Source: Acetobacter thailandicus
Lineage (GTDB): Bacteria > Pseudomonadota > Alphaproteobacteria > Acetobacterales > Acetobacteraceae
Reading direction: 5' to 3'
Assembly: GCF_011516655.1 (NCBI RefSeq)
Contig: NZ_WOSV01000002.1
Location: forward strand, 186,001 to 250,000
Length of the DNA stretch: 64,000 nucleotides
A program made the translations under genes and the position numbers. Positions 38,200-46,264 of this stretch are shown here, in pieces; position 1 is the first letter of the stretch, and every line of letters begins with the position of its first letter. The notes beneath the pieces were generated by a model. It ran no database searches. It saw only the letters and a program-made list of their open reading frames with translations, and was not told where the DNA came from.

Positions 38200-39093
38200 A
38201 TGACATTTCCTCCCTCTCAGCTCCCGGCTCTGGAGCGTATTGCTGCAGCACTTGAGCGTCTTTCCCCTCCGCCACCGGTACTCTCCGACCTTGATGAAGC
38301 AGATGCCTTTATATGGGAACCACAGTCTGGCAGGTTACGCCCCGTTCTGCGCGTTGCTCATATATCTGCCACTCTGCTGCAGGGCGTTGAGCACCAGCGT
38401 CAGACCTTACTTGAAAACACACAGCATTTTGCCGCTGGTCTGCCCGCTAACAATGCCATGCTGTGGGGAGCACGTGGCATGGGCAAATCGTCACTGGTCA
38501 AGGGTATTCACGCTCAGGTCAACCAGAAGGAAGGGCACCCTCCCGTGCCGGGCCAGGGTGCCCTGGCATTGATTGAAATTCAGCGTGAGGATCTGACAAG
38601 CCTGCCTGAGCTGCTATCCCTGCTGCGGAGCAGCACCCGGCGCTCCATTATTTTCTGCGATGATCTCTCTTTTGAGAAAGAAGATCGTGATTATAAGGCA
38701 CTCAAATCCGTGCTTGACGGTGGCATTGCCGGCCGCCCTGAAAATACCCTGTTTTACGCGACGTCTAACCGTCGCCACCTGATGCCTCGTGACATGATTG
38801 AAAATGAGCGTGCCTCGGCCATTAATCCGTCTGAAGCGACAGAGGAAAAAGTGTCACTCTCTGACAGATTCGGGCTGTGGCTTGGTTTTCATGCCTGTAC
38901 ACAGGACGTCTATTTCGACATGGTGCAGACTTACGCAAAAGAACGCGTGCTTGCCATCAGCGATGATGAACTTAAAGCTCAGGCCAGTGCATGGGCCGTG
39001 ACACGCGGCAGCCGCTCCGGTCGTGTTGCCTTTCAGTTTATCGAAGATCTTACAGCCCGCCTTGCCTCTCACTCATCAGAGCACACAACATGA
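38200..39093 (+). CDS. DUF815 family AAA-type ATPase
   Basis: Predicted P-loop ATPase, about 297 residues. Walker A GARGMGKSSLV is near residues 89-99 and IIFCDDLSFE is the Walker B region; LFYATSNRRHLMPRDM is a family block. The frame is open from 38104 but family proteins start near MTFPP, with GAGGA about 11 bases upstream. Its stop overlaps the mutT start by ATGA, so the two are translationally coupled. Cellular role not established. Confidence 0.85.
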   Translation: MTFPPSQLPALERIAAALERLSPPPPVLSDLDEADAFIWEPQSGRLRPVLRVAHISATLLQGVEHQRQTLLENTQHFAAGLPANNAMLWGARGMGKSSLVKGIHAQVNQKEGHPPVPGQGALALIEIQREDLTSLPELLSLLRSSTRRSIIFCDDLSFEKEDRDYKALKSVLDGGIAGRPENTLFYATSNRRHLMPRDMIENERASAINPSEATEEKVSLSDRFGLWLGFHACTQDVYFDMVQTYAKERVLAISDDELKAQASAWAVTRGSRSGRVAFQFIEDLTARLASHSSEHTT

Positions 39094-39515
39094 CCACCGC
39101 CCCTCACTCCGCACCACGCAAACTCCTGCTTGTTTCTGCGGTTGCCCTTATTAATGAAAACCGGCATGTGCTGCTGGCTCAGCGCCCCGAAGGCAAATCA
39201 CTCGCCGGGTTGTGGGAATTCCCAGGTGGAAAAACCGAACCAGGCGAATCCCCTGAAGCCACGCTCATTCGTGAAGTGGATGAAGAGCTGGGACTACATA
39301 TTTCAGCTGACAACATCACCCCCCTGACTTTTGCCTCACACAGCTATGCTGACTTTGACCTGCTCATGCCACTTTATCTGTGTCGCACATGGCAGGGCAT
39401 TCCCCATGGCCGTGAAGGGCAAAACATCGCCTGGGTACCGCTGACAGATTTATATGATTACCCCATGCCACCGGCTGACCTGCCGCTCATCCCGTTTCTT
39501 CAGAAGTTTGTTTAG
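39090..39515 (+). CDS. mutT: (Deoxy)nucleoside triphosphate pyrophosphohydrolase, MutT-like Nudix
   Basis: Nudix hydrolase of 141 residues. The Nudix box G-x5-E-x7-REVxEELG is exact, at GGKTEPGESPEATLIREVDEELG region (about 47-69). FPGG and AQRPEGK before it fit 8-oxo-dGTP diphosphatase MutT, which cleans the nucleotide pool. ATG 39090 overlaps the DUF815 stop; an upstream in-frame start would lie inside DUF815. Nucleotide specificity is inferred from family. Confidence 0.88.
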   Translation: MTTAPHSAPRKLLLVSAVALINENRHVLLAQRPEGKSLAGLWEFPGGKTEPGESPEATLIREVDEELGLHISADNITPLTFASHSYADFDLLMPLYLCRTWQGIPHGREGQNIAWVPLTDLYDYPMPPADLPLIPFLQKFV

Positions 39516-39600
39516 CACTTTTGTTTCCCGGCTTGACGAAACACCAGGAGATTTGCATAAATTACGGTGTCAGACGCATAATAACTTTATATGCACCTGA

Positions 39601-39659
39601 CCCTCGGGATTTGTACGGCCGGCTTGCGCCGAGGTAAAAGAAACGCGCTAAAGAGGCTC
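39601..39659 (+). ncRNA. SAM-II (SAM-alpha) riboswitch
   Basis: P1 CCTCGG (39602-39607) pairs with CCGAGG (39629-39634). Conserved elements in order are GATTTG after the 5' arm, CCGGCTTGC before the 3' arm, GTAAAAGAAA after P1 and GCTAAAGAGG at the 3' end, matching the alphaproteobacterial SAM-II pseudoknot found before met genes. S-adenosylmethionine binding should hide the adjacent ribosome binding site, which here is AAGGA at 39666-39670, that of a short leader ORF rather than metZ. Confidence 0.85.
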
Positions 39660-39678
39660 TGGGCAAAGGACTATCTGC

Positions 39679-39774
39679 ATGCCCATGGTTTCTGAGGTCA
39701 TCAACGAATCAGGCGTGACTGAAACCGAACCTGTTTTTACCCCCGGTTCTCTTTCAGTCATTATGAACAGGTAA
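39679..39774 (+). CDS. Putative 31-residue leader peptide of metZ
   Basis: Short ORF from ATG 39679 to TAA 39774. AAGGA (39666-39670) is 8 bases before the ATG, a better ribosome binding site than that of metZ, and lies 7 bases after the SAM-II aptamer. The peptide starts MPMVSEVINESG and ends SLSVIMNR, with three Met. The stop is 16 bases before metZ. Coding has not been proven; the reading frame is not continuous with metZ, which has its own in-frame stop at 39764-39766. Confidence 0.45.
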   Translation: MPMVSEVINESGVTETEPVFTPGSLSVIMNR

Positions 39775-39781
39775 GAACCGG
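39717..39781 (+). promoter_or_regulatory. Mutually exclusive hairpins in the metZ leader
   Basis: Hairpin 1: GACTGAAA-cc-GAACC (39717-39731) pairs with GGTTC-tc-TTTCAGTC (39745-39759). Hairpin 2: CCGGTTCT (39743-39750) pairs with AGAACCGG (39774-39781), which includes the probable metZ ribosome binding site CCGGAT. The two share 39745-39750 and cannot form together. Hairpin 1 lies inside the leader ORF, so ribosomes translating it would affect the choice. Confidence 0.5.
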
Positions 39782-39790
39782 ATATCTGCC

Positions 39791-40993
39791 ATGAGTATTA
39801 AAAAAACGCCGTCAGCCTGGCGTCAGGCAACCCGACTGCTTCACGCTGAAGCAGAACGTACCGAGTTTGGCGAAACCAGCGAGGCTCTCTTTCTCACCTC
39901 AGGCTTTATTTATGATAATGCTGAACAGGCAGCCAAAACCTTTACCGGTGAAGTGCAGCATTATCAGTACAGCCGCTTTGGCAACCCGACTGTTGCCGCT
40001 CTTGAACGCCGCCTGGCAAACCTTGAAGGGGCCGAAGCCTGCGTGGCCACAGCCACAGGCATGGGAGCTGTTTCATCCGCTCTTCTGGCGCACGTCAAGG
40101 CCGGAGACAGAGTTGTAGCCTCACGCGCGCTGTTTGGCTCATGTCACTGGATTGTTTCAGCACTGCTGCCACGCTACGGTGTAGAGACCATATTTGTTGA
40201 TGGCTCTGACCTCTCAGCCTGGGAAGAAGCTTTGTCTCAGCCTGCTGCTGCGGTGTTACTCGAGAGCCCGTCGAACCCCATGCTCGACATTCTCGACATC
40301 CGCGCCATCTCAGCTCTGGCACACAAAGCCGGGGCTCTGGTTGTCGTTGATAATGTCTTTGCCTCCCCGGTTTATCAGAAACCTCTCGAACTGGGTGCTG
40401 ATGTCGTCGTTTATTCGTGTACAAAACATATAGATGGCCAGGGCCGGGTTTTAGGTGGTGCTGTTCTGGGCCGCAAAGACTGGATTACTGAAACCCTTCA
40501 GCCTTTCACACGCAACACAGGCAATGCGCTCTCTCCTTTCAATGCATGGGTCATGCTTAAAGGACTTGAGACCCTCGTTCTGCGCGTTGATGCTATGACC
40601 CGCAATGCAGCGGCTGTTGCTGACTATCTGGCCCAGGCCCCTGGCATTTTGCAGGTCCGCTATCCGGGCCGTAAAGACCACCCCCAGTATGACCTGGCCA
40701 GAAGCCAGATGAGCGGGGCTGGCAGCCTCATTGCCTTTGAGGTGGACAAAGGGCAGAAAGGCGCTTTTGCTTTTATGAATGCCCTTGAACTGATTGCCAT
40801 CTCAAACAATCTGGGAGACAGCCGTTCTCTCATCACACACCCTGCGACTACAACTCACATGAAAGTTGGTGCTGACGAACGGACCCGCCTTGGCATTTCT
40901 GATGGTGCCATCAGGCTTTCAGTCGGCCTGGAAGACAGCGCAGATCTGATTGATGATCTCGCACGTGGCATAGCACAACTTCAGAAAGCCTGA
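39791..40993 (+). CDS. metZ: O-succinylhomoserine sulfhydrylase
   Basis: PLP enzyme making homocysteine from O-succinylhomoserine and sulfide, 400 residues. Cys/Met metabolism fold with YSRFGNPT (cofactor phosphate and neighbour-subunit contacts), ATATGMGAVSSALLA, and Lys212 in YSCTKHIDGQGR binding PLP; the RLSVGLEDSADLI C-terminal block is intact. MetZ rather than MetB/MetY is favoured by the TKHIDGQGR form and by the SAM-II riboswitch upstream. Ribosome binding site weak (CCGGAT). Confidence 0.92.
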   Translation: MSIKKTPSAWRQATRLLHAEAERTEFGETSEALFLTSGFIYDNAEQAAKTFTGEVQHYQYSRFGNPTVAALERRLANLEGAEACVATATGMGAVSSALLAHVKAGDRVVASRALFGSCHWIVSALLPRYGVETIFVDGSDLSAWEEALSQPAAAVLLESPSNPMLDILDIRAISALAHKAGALVVVDNVFASPVYQKPLELGADVVVYSCTKHIDGQGRVLGGAVLGRKDWITETLQPFTRNTGNALSPFNAWVMLKGLETLVLRVDAMTRNAAAVADYLAQAPGILQVRYPGRKDHPQYDLARSQMSGAGSLIAFEVDKGQKGAFAFMNALELIAISNNLGDSRSLITHPATTTHMKVGADERTRLGISDGAIRLSVGLEDSADLIDDLARGIAQLQKA

Positions 40994-41065
40994 TTTTACC
41001 CTTCCTGCATCGTATTTGTTGCCTGATAAACGCACTCTGACGTAAAATCAGAAATACGATGCGGG
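40990..41065 (+). repeat. Two interleaved perfect inverted repeats between metZ and apaG
   Basis: A: CTGATTTTAC (40990-40999, contains the metZ stop) is complementary to GTAAAATCAG (41042-41051). B: GCATCGTATTT (41007-41017) is complementary to AAATACGATGC (41052-41062), extendable by CC/GG and one G-U to 14 pairs. The order is A-B-A'-B', so the stems are either a pseudoknot or alternatives. No T run follows. Confidence 0.75.
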
Positions 41066-41186
41066 AAACTTTCCCCTTTCGAAAAATCATGATAGGGCGA
41101 CAGACCCTAGACCTCACTGCCGGATCTCGTCTGCCTCCCCACGTCACTGAGCGCAGGCATCCCGCACCCCAGGAGAACGAAAGCTC

Positions 41187-41660
41187 ATGTCTGACTGGTC
41201 GGCTTCACCGCCCATGTCCAACGATGCGGGAGACGTACTTAGCGAACTCCTTTCGTCTGTTCCTGGCTACAAAAGCGAAACTGAAGGTGTTCAGGTCATG
41301 GTCCAGGTTTTCTGGCTGCCCGAACAATCTGAACCCGATGAAGACCTTTATTGCTGGGCCTATCGTATTCGTATTGAAAATACAGGGAAAGCATCTGTCA
41401 GACTGACAGAGCGCACCTGGTATATTACTGACTCCTCCGGGCATACTGAATGCATTCATGGTGAGGGTGTCGTTGGCGAACAGCCTGTGCTGAAACCTAA
41501 AGCAGACTTTGACTATACGTCAGGTGTCTCCCTCAAAACTGCGGGAGGCTTCATGAGCGGCACCTATCTGATGCGTGACGTAGATACCGGGCGGTGTTTT
41601 GACATCGAAATACCGGCCTTCAGCCTCGACAGCCCGTTTCAGACACAGCAGGTCCATTAA
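41187..41660 (+). CDS. apaG: ApaG family protein
   Basis: ApaG protein, 157 residues; the usual length is about 125-130 and the first 30 residues (MSDWSASPP onward) form an extension. The fibronectin-type core shows WAYRIRIENTG, LTERTWYITDSSG, GEGVVGEQPVLKP and FMSGTYLM, all family blocks. Its exact role is unresolved; links to Co/Mg resistance and diadenosine tetraphosphate are known for enterobacterial ApaG. AGGAG is about 11 bases before the ATG. Preceded by a structured 190-base spacer after metZ. Confidence 0.92.
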   Translation: MSDWSASPPMSNDAGDVLSELLSSVPGYKSETEGVQVMVQVFWLPEQSEPDEDLYCWAYRIRIENTGKASVRLTERTWYITDSSGHTECIHGEGVVGEQPVLKPKADFDYTSGVSLKTAGGFMSGTYLMRDVDTGRCFDIEIPAFSLDSPFQTQQVH

Positions 41661-41687
41661 GCTTTTACTATTCTGCAGGAGAACAAT

Positions 41688-42299
41688 ATGAGCGACGCCC
41701 CTCCTTCTGGCAACGCACGCCCTACACGAGAAGAAGCTGAGCAGGCTGTACGCACTCTTCTGAGCTGGGCCGGCGATAACCCTGCACGCGAAGGCCTTCA
41801 GGATACACCAGCACGTGTTGCCCGCGCCTATGAAGAGTTTTTTGAAGGCTATGAGGTCGAACCCCATGACCTGCTGAAACGCACATTTTCAGAGGTTGAA
41901 GGCTATGATGAAATCGTGCTTCTGCGCGATATTCGTTTCGAAAGTCACTGCGAACATCACCTTGCTCCCATCATTGGCAAGGCACATGTGGCTTATCTGC
42001 CGCGCAACCGCGTTGTGGGCATTTCGAAACTGGCACGTGTGGTTGATGCCTATGCCCGTCGCCTGCAAATTCAGGAGCGCATGACAGCACAGATCGCCAA
42101 CACGATTAATGATGTTCTCGAACCACATGGTGTTGCTGTCATTATTGAATCTGCTCATGAATGCATGACAACACGTGGCGTGCACCGCCCCGGCGTTTCT
42201 ATGGTAACCAGCACTATGCTGGGTGTGTTTCGTGAAAACGTACAGACCCGCCAGGAGCTGATGGCAATGCTCAACCGGCCGGCTGTCAGCGGCATCTGA
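41688..42299 (+). CDS. folE: GTP cyclohydrolase I
   Basis: Cytoplasmic zinc enzyme of 203 residues converting GTP to dihydroneopterin triphosphate, first step of tetrahydrofolate synthesis. Zinc ligands Cys88 and His91 in ESHCEHH and Cys159 in AHECMTTRG are present, and [17 protein letters not shown] is a family block. AGGAG lies 6 bases before ATG. It follows apaG after 27 bases and ends at a hairpin. Confidence 0.97.
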   Translation: MSDAPPSGNARPTREEAEQAVRTLLSWAGDNPAREGLQDTPARVARAYEEFFEGYEVEPHDLLKRTFSEVEGYDEIVLLRDIRFESHCEHHLAPIIGKAHVAYLPRNRVVGISKLARVVDAYARRLQIQERMTAQIANTINDVLEPHGVAVIIESAHECMTTRGVHRPGVSMVTSTMLGVFRENVQTRQELMAMLNRPAVSGI

Positions 42300-42307
42300 G
42301 ATCATAC

Positions 42308-42332
42308 AAGCCCCTGCCTGAAGCAGGGGCTT
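42308..42332. terminator. Hairpin between folE and the PfpI-type gene
   Basis: AAGCCCCTGC (42308-42317) / GCAGGGGCTT (42323-42332), 5-base loop. Strong stem without a long T run; serves two converging genes. Confidence 0.65.
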
Positions 42333-42349
42333 GGCACTGACCTGACTGG

Positions 42350-42928
42350 TCAGATAGAAACAGTAACACCCAGAACGGTGAGAAACTGTGCGAGCCAGGC
42401 CGGATGAGCCGGCCACGCCGGAGCGGTCACCAGCTCACCATCTGTGATTGCCTGATCAACCGGAATATCAGCATAAATCGCACCAGCCAGCTCAACCTCA
42501 GGGCGGCATGCCGGATAAGCTGACACGCGACGCCCCTTAATAACACCAGCCGCAGCAAGCAGCTGAGCCCCGTGGCAGATTGCAGCCAGAGGGCGGTCAG
42601 CAAACGCCTTAACAATTTCAATCACACGCGGGTTAAGCCGCAGATATTCAGGAGCCCGTCCACCAGGAACGATCAGGCCGATATAATCATCCGTATCGAT
42701 CTCATCAAATGTCGCATTCAGCACAAAATTATGACCAGGCTTTTCGCTGTAAGTCTGTGCGCCTTCAAAGTCATGAATAGCTGTAATAATTTTGTCGCCG
42801 GCCTTTTTGCCCGGGCTGATAACATCGACCTTGTAGCCCAGCATTACCAGCGCCTGATATGGCACCATAACTTCATAATCTTCGACATAATCACCTGCAA
42901 CCATCAGGAGTTTTATCTCATCAGTCAT
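42350..42928 (-). CDS. DJ-1/PfpI family protein
   Basis: Class I glutamine-amidotransferase-like fold, 192 residues. The nucleophile elbow is [10 protein letters not shown] with Cys118, and [11 protein letters not shown] precedes it, as in PfpI/YhbO-type proteins (peptidase, glyoxalase or deglycase activities reported for the family). AGGA is 7 bases before ATG 42928; a second ATG at 42934 is too close to that site. Its start overlaps the moaB stop by 8 bases, indicating coupled translation. Confidence 0.87.
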   Translation of the reverse strand: MTDEIKLLMVAGDYVEDYEVMVPYQALVMLGYKVDVISPGKKAGDKIITAIHDFEGAQTYSEKPGHNFVLNATFDEIDTDDYIGLIVPGGRAPEYLRLNPRVIEIVKAFADRPLAAICHGAQLLAAAGVIKGRRVSAYPACRPEVELAGAIYADIPVDQAITDGELVTAPAWPAHPAWLAQFLTVLGVTVSI

Positions 42929-43475
42929 GATCATGTCCTTCTTTCAGTTCTTCTCTTAAACGTGGCATAAGATCGACAAAGTTACAGGGGCGATGGCGGC
43001 TGTCGAGCTGGAAGAGCAGAATATCATCCCAGCCATCTTTCACAGCACCAGTCGAACCTGGCAAAGCAAAAAGATACGTGCCCTGCGCAACACCGGCCAC
43101 AGCGCGTGACTGAATGGTTGATGTGCCAATTTTCTGATACGACAGCATCCGAAACAGCTCACCAAACCCTTCAATACGTTTTTCGAGAACACGATCAAAA
43201 GCTTCGGGGGTAACGTCACGACCGGTAACACCAGTCCCGCCGTTTGTAATCACAACATCAATATCAGGCGTGCTGATCCAGCTCTGCAATTGTGTCGTAA
43301 TCAGCCCGACATCATCTTTTACGATAGCCCGGTCTGCCAGTACGTGCCCTGCACGCTCCAGACGGTCAACCAAAGCCTGACCAGATGTATCGGTGCTCAG
43401 TGTACGCGTGTCAGACACTGTCATGACAGCAATACGCACAGGCAAAAACGGCAAACTCATATCCAGTTTACTCAT
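42921..43475 (-). CDS. moaB: Molybdenum cofactor biosynthesis protein MoaB
   Basis: MogA/MoaB-like molybdopterin adenylyltransferase, 184 residues. Family motifs: [33 protein letters not shown] (pterin-binding) and [15 protein letters not shown]. It adenylates molybdopterin before metal insertion. Start ATG 43475 with GGGAG 11 bases upstream; an ATG five codons later is possible. Overlaps the PfpI-type gene. Confidence 0.92.
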   Translation of the reverse strand: MSKLDMSLPFLPVRIAVMTVSDTRTLSTDTSGQALVDRLERAGHVLADRAIVKDDVGLITTQLQSWISTPDIDVVITNGGTGVTGRDVTPEAFDRVLEKRIEGFGELFRMLSYQKIGTSTIQSRAVAGVAQGTYLFALPGSTGAVKDGWDDILLFQLDSRHRPCNFVDLMPRLREELKEGHDHD

Positions 43476-43549
43476 CAGCAGATCTGCTCCCTCATCTCTG
43501 GCACACCGTCATATCACTGTTCACCTACAAAACAATGTTTGTAAGACAG

Positions 43550-46264
43550 TCATACACGCAATTCTGCCATCTCCTCACACGGACGAAGATGCAAAGTGTG
43601 CCCTCCGAGCTCTGAGAGAATATCATCACGGCACGTTAAAATAAGAATCTGGAAATGCCTGGCCGCATCAGTCAGCACCTCAAACAGGCGCTCTCGCCGC
43701 TGTTTATCAGAAAAACTGAGCGCATCATCCAGCACAAGCAGACTTTTACCCTGCTGCTGATGCAGAAGCTGCGCAAAACCAAGACGCGCCAGCACTGCGA
43801 TCTGCTCACGGGTTCCCATAGACAAATCGCTAAACTGCTCTGTCTGGCGCCGGGTTATAGCCTGCACACCAAAACTGGCATCAAGTGACAGCGTCATATC
43901 AGGGAAAACTGTCGAGAATGCAGGCTGCATCACTTTTACAAGCGGGGCAAGGTAACGCTCGGTCTGCTCCTGCTCTACGGCCTCAAGCGTCTGCTTCAGC
44001 AATGTCAGAGCAGCACTTTCACGCGCATACCCCCGGCACTCATGCTCAGCCTGCTTTATCAGACGCTCTGTTTCAGCAATCTGCTCATCAAGGCCTTCGC
44101 CTTCTGCCTGACGCACCCGTTCCTCACAGGCCCTTACATCACCATGCAGTCCCCTGATACGTCCATCCTGTGCAGAAAGAGCTTCTTCACGGCGCCTGAT
44201 ATCCCCTTCAAGGTCAGAGAGTGAACGCGCCTCAGCTGCCATCTCCTGCGCAAGAGTCTCTTTTTTGCTCTGTGCATCTTTCAGACTCAGCTCAGCCTGA
44301 GCACTCTCGGCTTCAAGAGCTGCATCTGTTTTGTGTTTCTGTGCCGTCTCCTCTTCATGCCGGGCACGCTCAAGAGCTCTGCCAAGCTCAGAAACATCAG
44401 CTGCTTTTTGAGTTTCATCACTCTGTATGCTTTTCAAAACAGCGACTTTGTCTTCTTCTTCTCTCTGCGCTTCTCTGAACACAGATAAGGCCTGCTCAAC
44501 CTCAAGGTCACTCTCTGCTACCTGCAATATTTCACCCTCAGCAAAGAGGGTGGCCTGCTCAGTGGTCAGCTCAGCAGAACGCTGCCGCAACGTGGCTTCC
44601 TTGTCAGCAATCTGCTCCTGATACGAGGCAATAACTGCACTGACCTGGTCAGTGCTCTGCCGGTTCTCAGGCAGGCAGGACAGGACAGCTCTCTGCGCAG
44701 CATCCTGCTCAGCTTTCGTCTGGCGGTATATATCAAAAGCCTGCTCAGCCTCAGCCATCGTACTGCACCCGACTTTTTGCAAAGCCTGCTCAAGCTGTTT
44801 TTTTGCGTCATGCCAGCATGCCTGCGCACCCTGCTGCTCCTGCAGCGCGGGGGTAATGCTCAGCGCACCTACACCTTCTATCTCAATACGGGTTTGTTCG
44901 AGCACCTTAAAAGTGCTCTCAGAGCAGAGACTGCCATTAACAGTAACACGATCAGCTGCTTCTGGCAGCAGATGCAGAGACACAGAGGGGGCCTGAGCCT
45001 CCATCTGCAACTGTAGTTTATCGCAGTTACGCTCGGCTTTGCGCAGGGCATCAACAGCTTTCTGATCAACCCGACAGGCTTTGAAGGCAGCCTGAGCCTG
45101 GCGCCACACTGCACTGGCCTGCTCTAAACGATGCAGGACTGTACGGTCTGACTTCAGTGCTTCCTGATCCTGCTCAAGCAACCGCTGACGCGTTATACTT
45201 TTGTTACGACGGTCGCTGCGCTCATATTGTTCATGAGCCTTTTTACGCTTATTGCCAGCCTCCGTCAGCTTATCCTGTGCATGCCGGGCATGATCACGCA
45301 GCTGCGCCAGCTGCTGCTGTGCGCTCTGCATCTGCTCTGACAGCTCTTTCTGACGGTCACGGTTTTCACATCGCCTTAGCCGTTCAGCCTTCAGCGATTC
45401 ATACACCCCTTCAGCCAGACGTACGCCAGCCAGAACTTCCTTTTCCTTGAGCGCAAACTGAGAAACCCGGTCACGCTCCTGCCGCACCTGCTCAAGCTGG
45501 CTTTTAGCCTCAGCCCGTCTCTCTGGGTTTTCAAGGTCACGTAAAACGCGACGGTCACGCTCCAGGGCTGTCAGATCATCAGCAAGGCGCAGCCTGTTGG
45601 CTTTAAGCTGTTCAAAGCGTTCGGTAAGCTCTGCCTCTTTTTGCAAAGCCTGCTTATACCCTCCGGTCGGCTCACCTTTTTTCTCAGTCAGTAACGGACT
45701 AAGCTTTTCCCTGACACGTGATAACAGCAGCGCAGCTTTACCTCCGCCAGCCGGAGCAACACTCCCGCTGCCCTGATCAAGACAGGAGCGAATACTGGTA
45801 TAGCCGGCATCTGTCAGCTCGGGCAGATACTGGCTCTCTCCCTGCGGCACTAAAAGCGCGCTCCATAACCCTGTCGCCACGCTGTTTTTATTAATAAGAT
45901 CGTTCAGCCCCAGCAGATTACGAATTTTCTCTTCAGCTTCATCTCCCTGATACTGCTCTCCCCCCATGAGCAGCCGTGCGCCTTTCTTTTTCAAAAAGCG
46001 TTTTTCAAAAGCACAGGGCACAGAACCCCACATAAAGCGCAGGATAATATGCGGCTCACTGCCACCATAAGACGCAAGGCTTTTAATCTGCTCGCCACCC
46101 GAACTATGCCGCCACATTAATGCGGCACGCAAAGCCAGAAGAAGGGTCGATTTACCCGATTCATTAGGCAAAGCCAGTATATTCAGGCCAGGCCCCAGGC
46201 CTTCAAGCTTTATCGGAGAAGTAAAACGCCGGACACCATTAAGCTGTATCTCTGTCAGTATCAT
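43550..46264 (-). CDS. SbcC/YhaN-like coiled-coil ATPase
   Basis: Large SMC/Rad50-like ATPase of 904 residues. The N-terminal Walker A is ALPNESGKSTLL (about 31-42). Long Glu/Gln/Lys/Ala-rich coiled-coil arms (about 180-750) surround a central region without a clear CxxC zinc hook. The C-terminus has SDLSMGTREQIAVLARLGFAQ (signature motif) and LLVLDDALSFSD (Walker B). Paired with a metallophosphoesterase gene overlapping by ATGA, as in SbcCD, Mre11-Rad50 and YhaON. DNA-end processing is inferred. Length and N-terminal 'RRF' start resemble YhaN more than SbcC. Confidence 0.82.
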   Translation of the reverse strand: MILTEIQLNGVRRFTSPIKLEGLGPGLNILALPNESGKSTLLLALRAALMWRHSSGGEQIKSLASYGGSEPHIILRFMWGSVPCAFEKRFLKKKGARLLMGGEQYQGDEAEEKIRNLLGLNDLINKNSVATGLWSALLVPQGESQYLPELTDAGYTSIRSCLDQGSGSVAPAGGGKAALLLSRVREKLSPLLTEKKGEPTGGYKQALQKEAELTERFEQLKANRLRLADDLTALERDRRVLRDLENPERRAEAKSQLEQVRQERDRVSQFALKEKEVLAGVRLAEGVYESLKAERLRRCENRDRQKELSEQMQSAQQQLAQLRDHARHAQDKLTEAGNKRKKAHEQYERSDRRNKSITRQRLLEQDQEALKSDRTVLHRLEQASAVWRQAQAAFKACRVDQKAVDALRKAERNCDKLQLQMEAQAPSVSLHLLPEAADRVTVNGSLCSESTFKVLEQTRIEIEGVGALSITPALQEQQGAQACWHDAKKQLEQALQKVGCSTMAEAEQAFDIYRQTKAEQDAAQRAVLSCLPENRQSTDQVSAVIASYQEQIADKEATLRQRSAELTTEQATLFAEGEILQVAESDLEVEQALSVFREAQREEEDKVAVLKSIQSDETQKAADVSELGRALERARHEEETAQKHKTDAALEAESAQAELSLKDAQSKKETLAQEMAAEARSLSDLEGDIRRREEALSAQDGRIRGLHGDVRACEERVRQAEGEGLDEQIAETERLIKQAEHECRGYARESAALTLLKQTLEAVEQEQTERYLAPLVKVMQPAFSTVFPDMTLSLDASFGVQAITRRQTEQFSDLSMGTREQIAVLARLGFAQLLHQQQGKSLLVLDDALSFSDKQRRERLFEVLTDAARHFQILILTCRDDILSELGGHTLHLRPCEEMAELRV

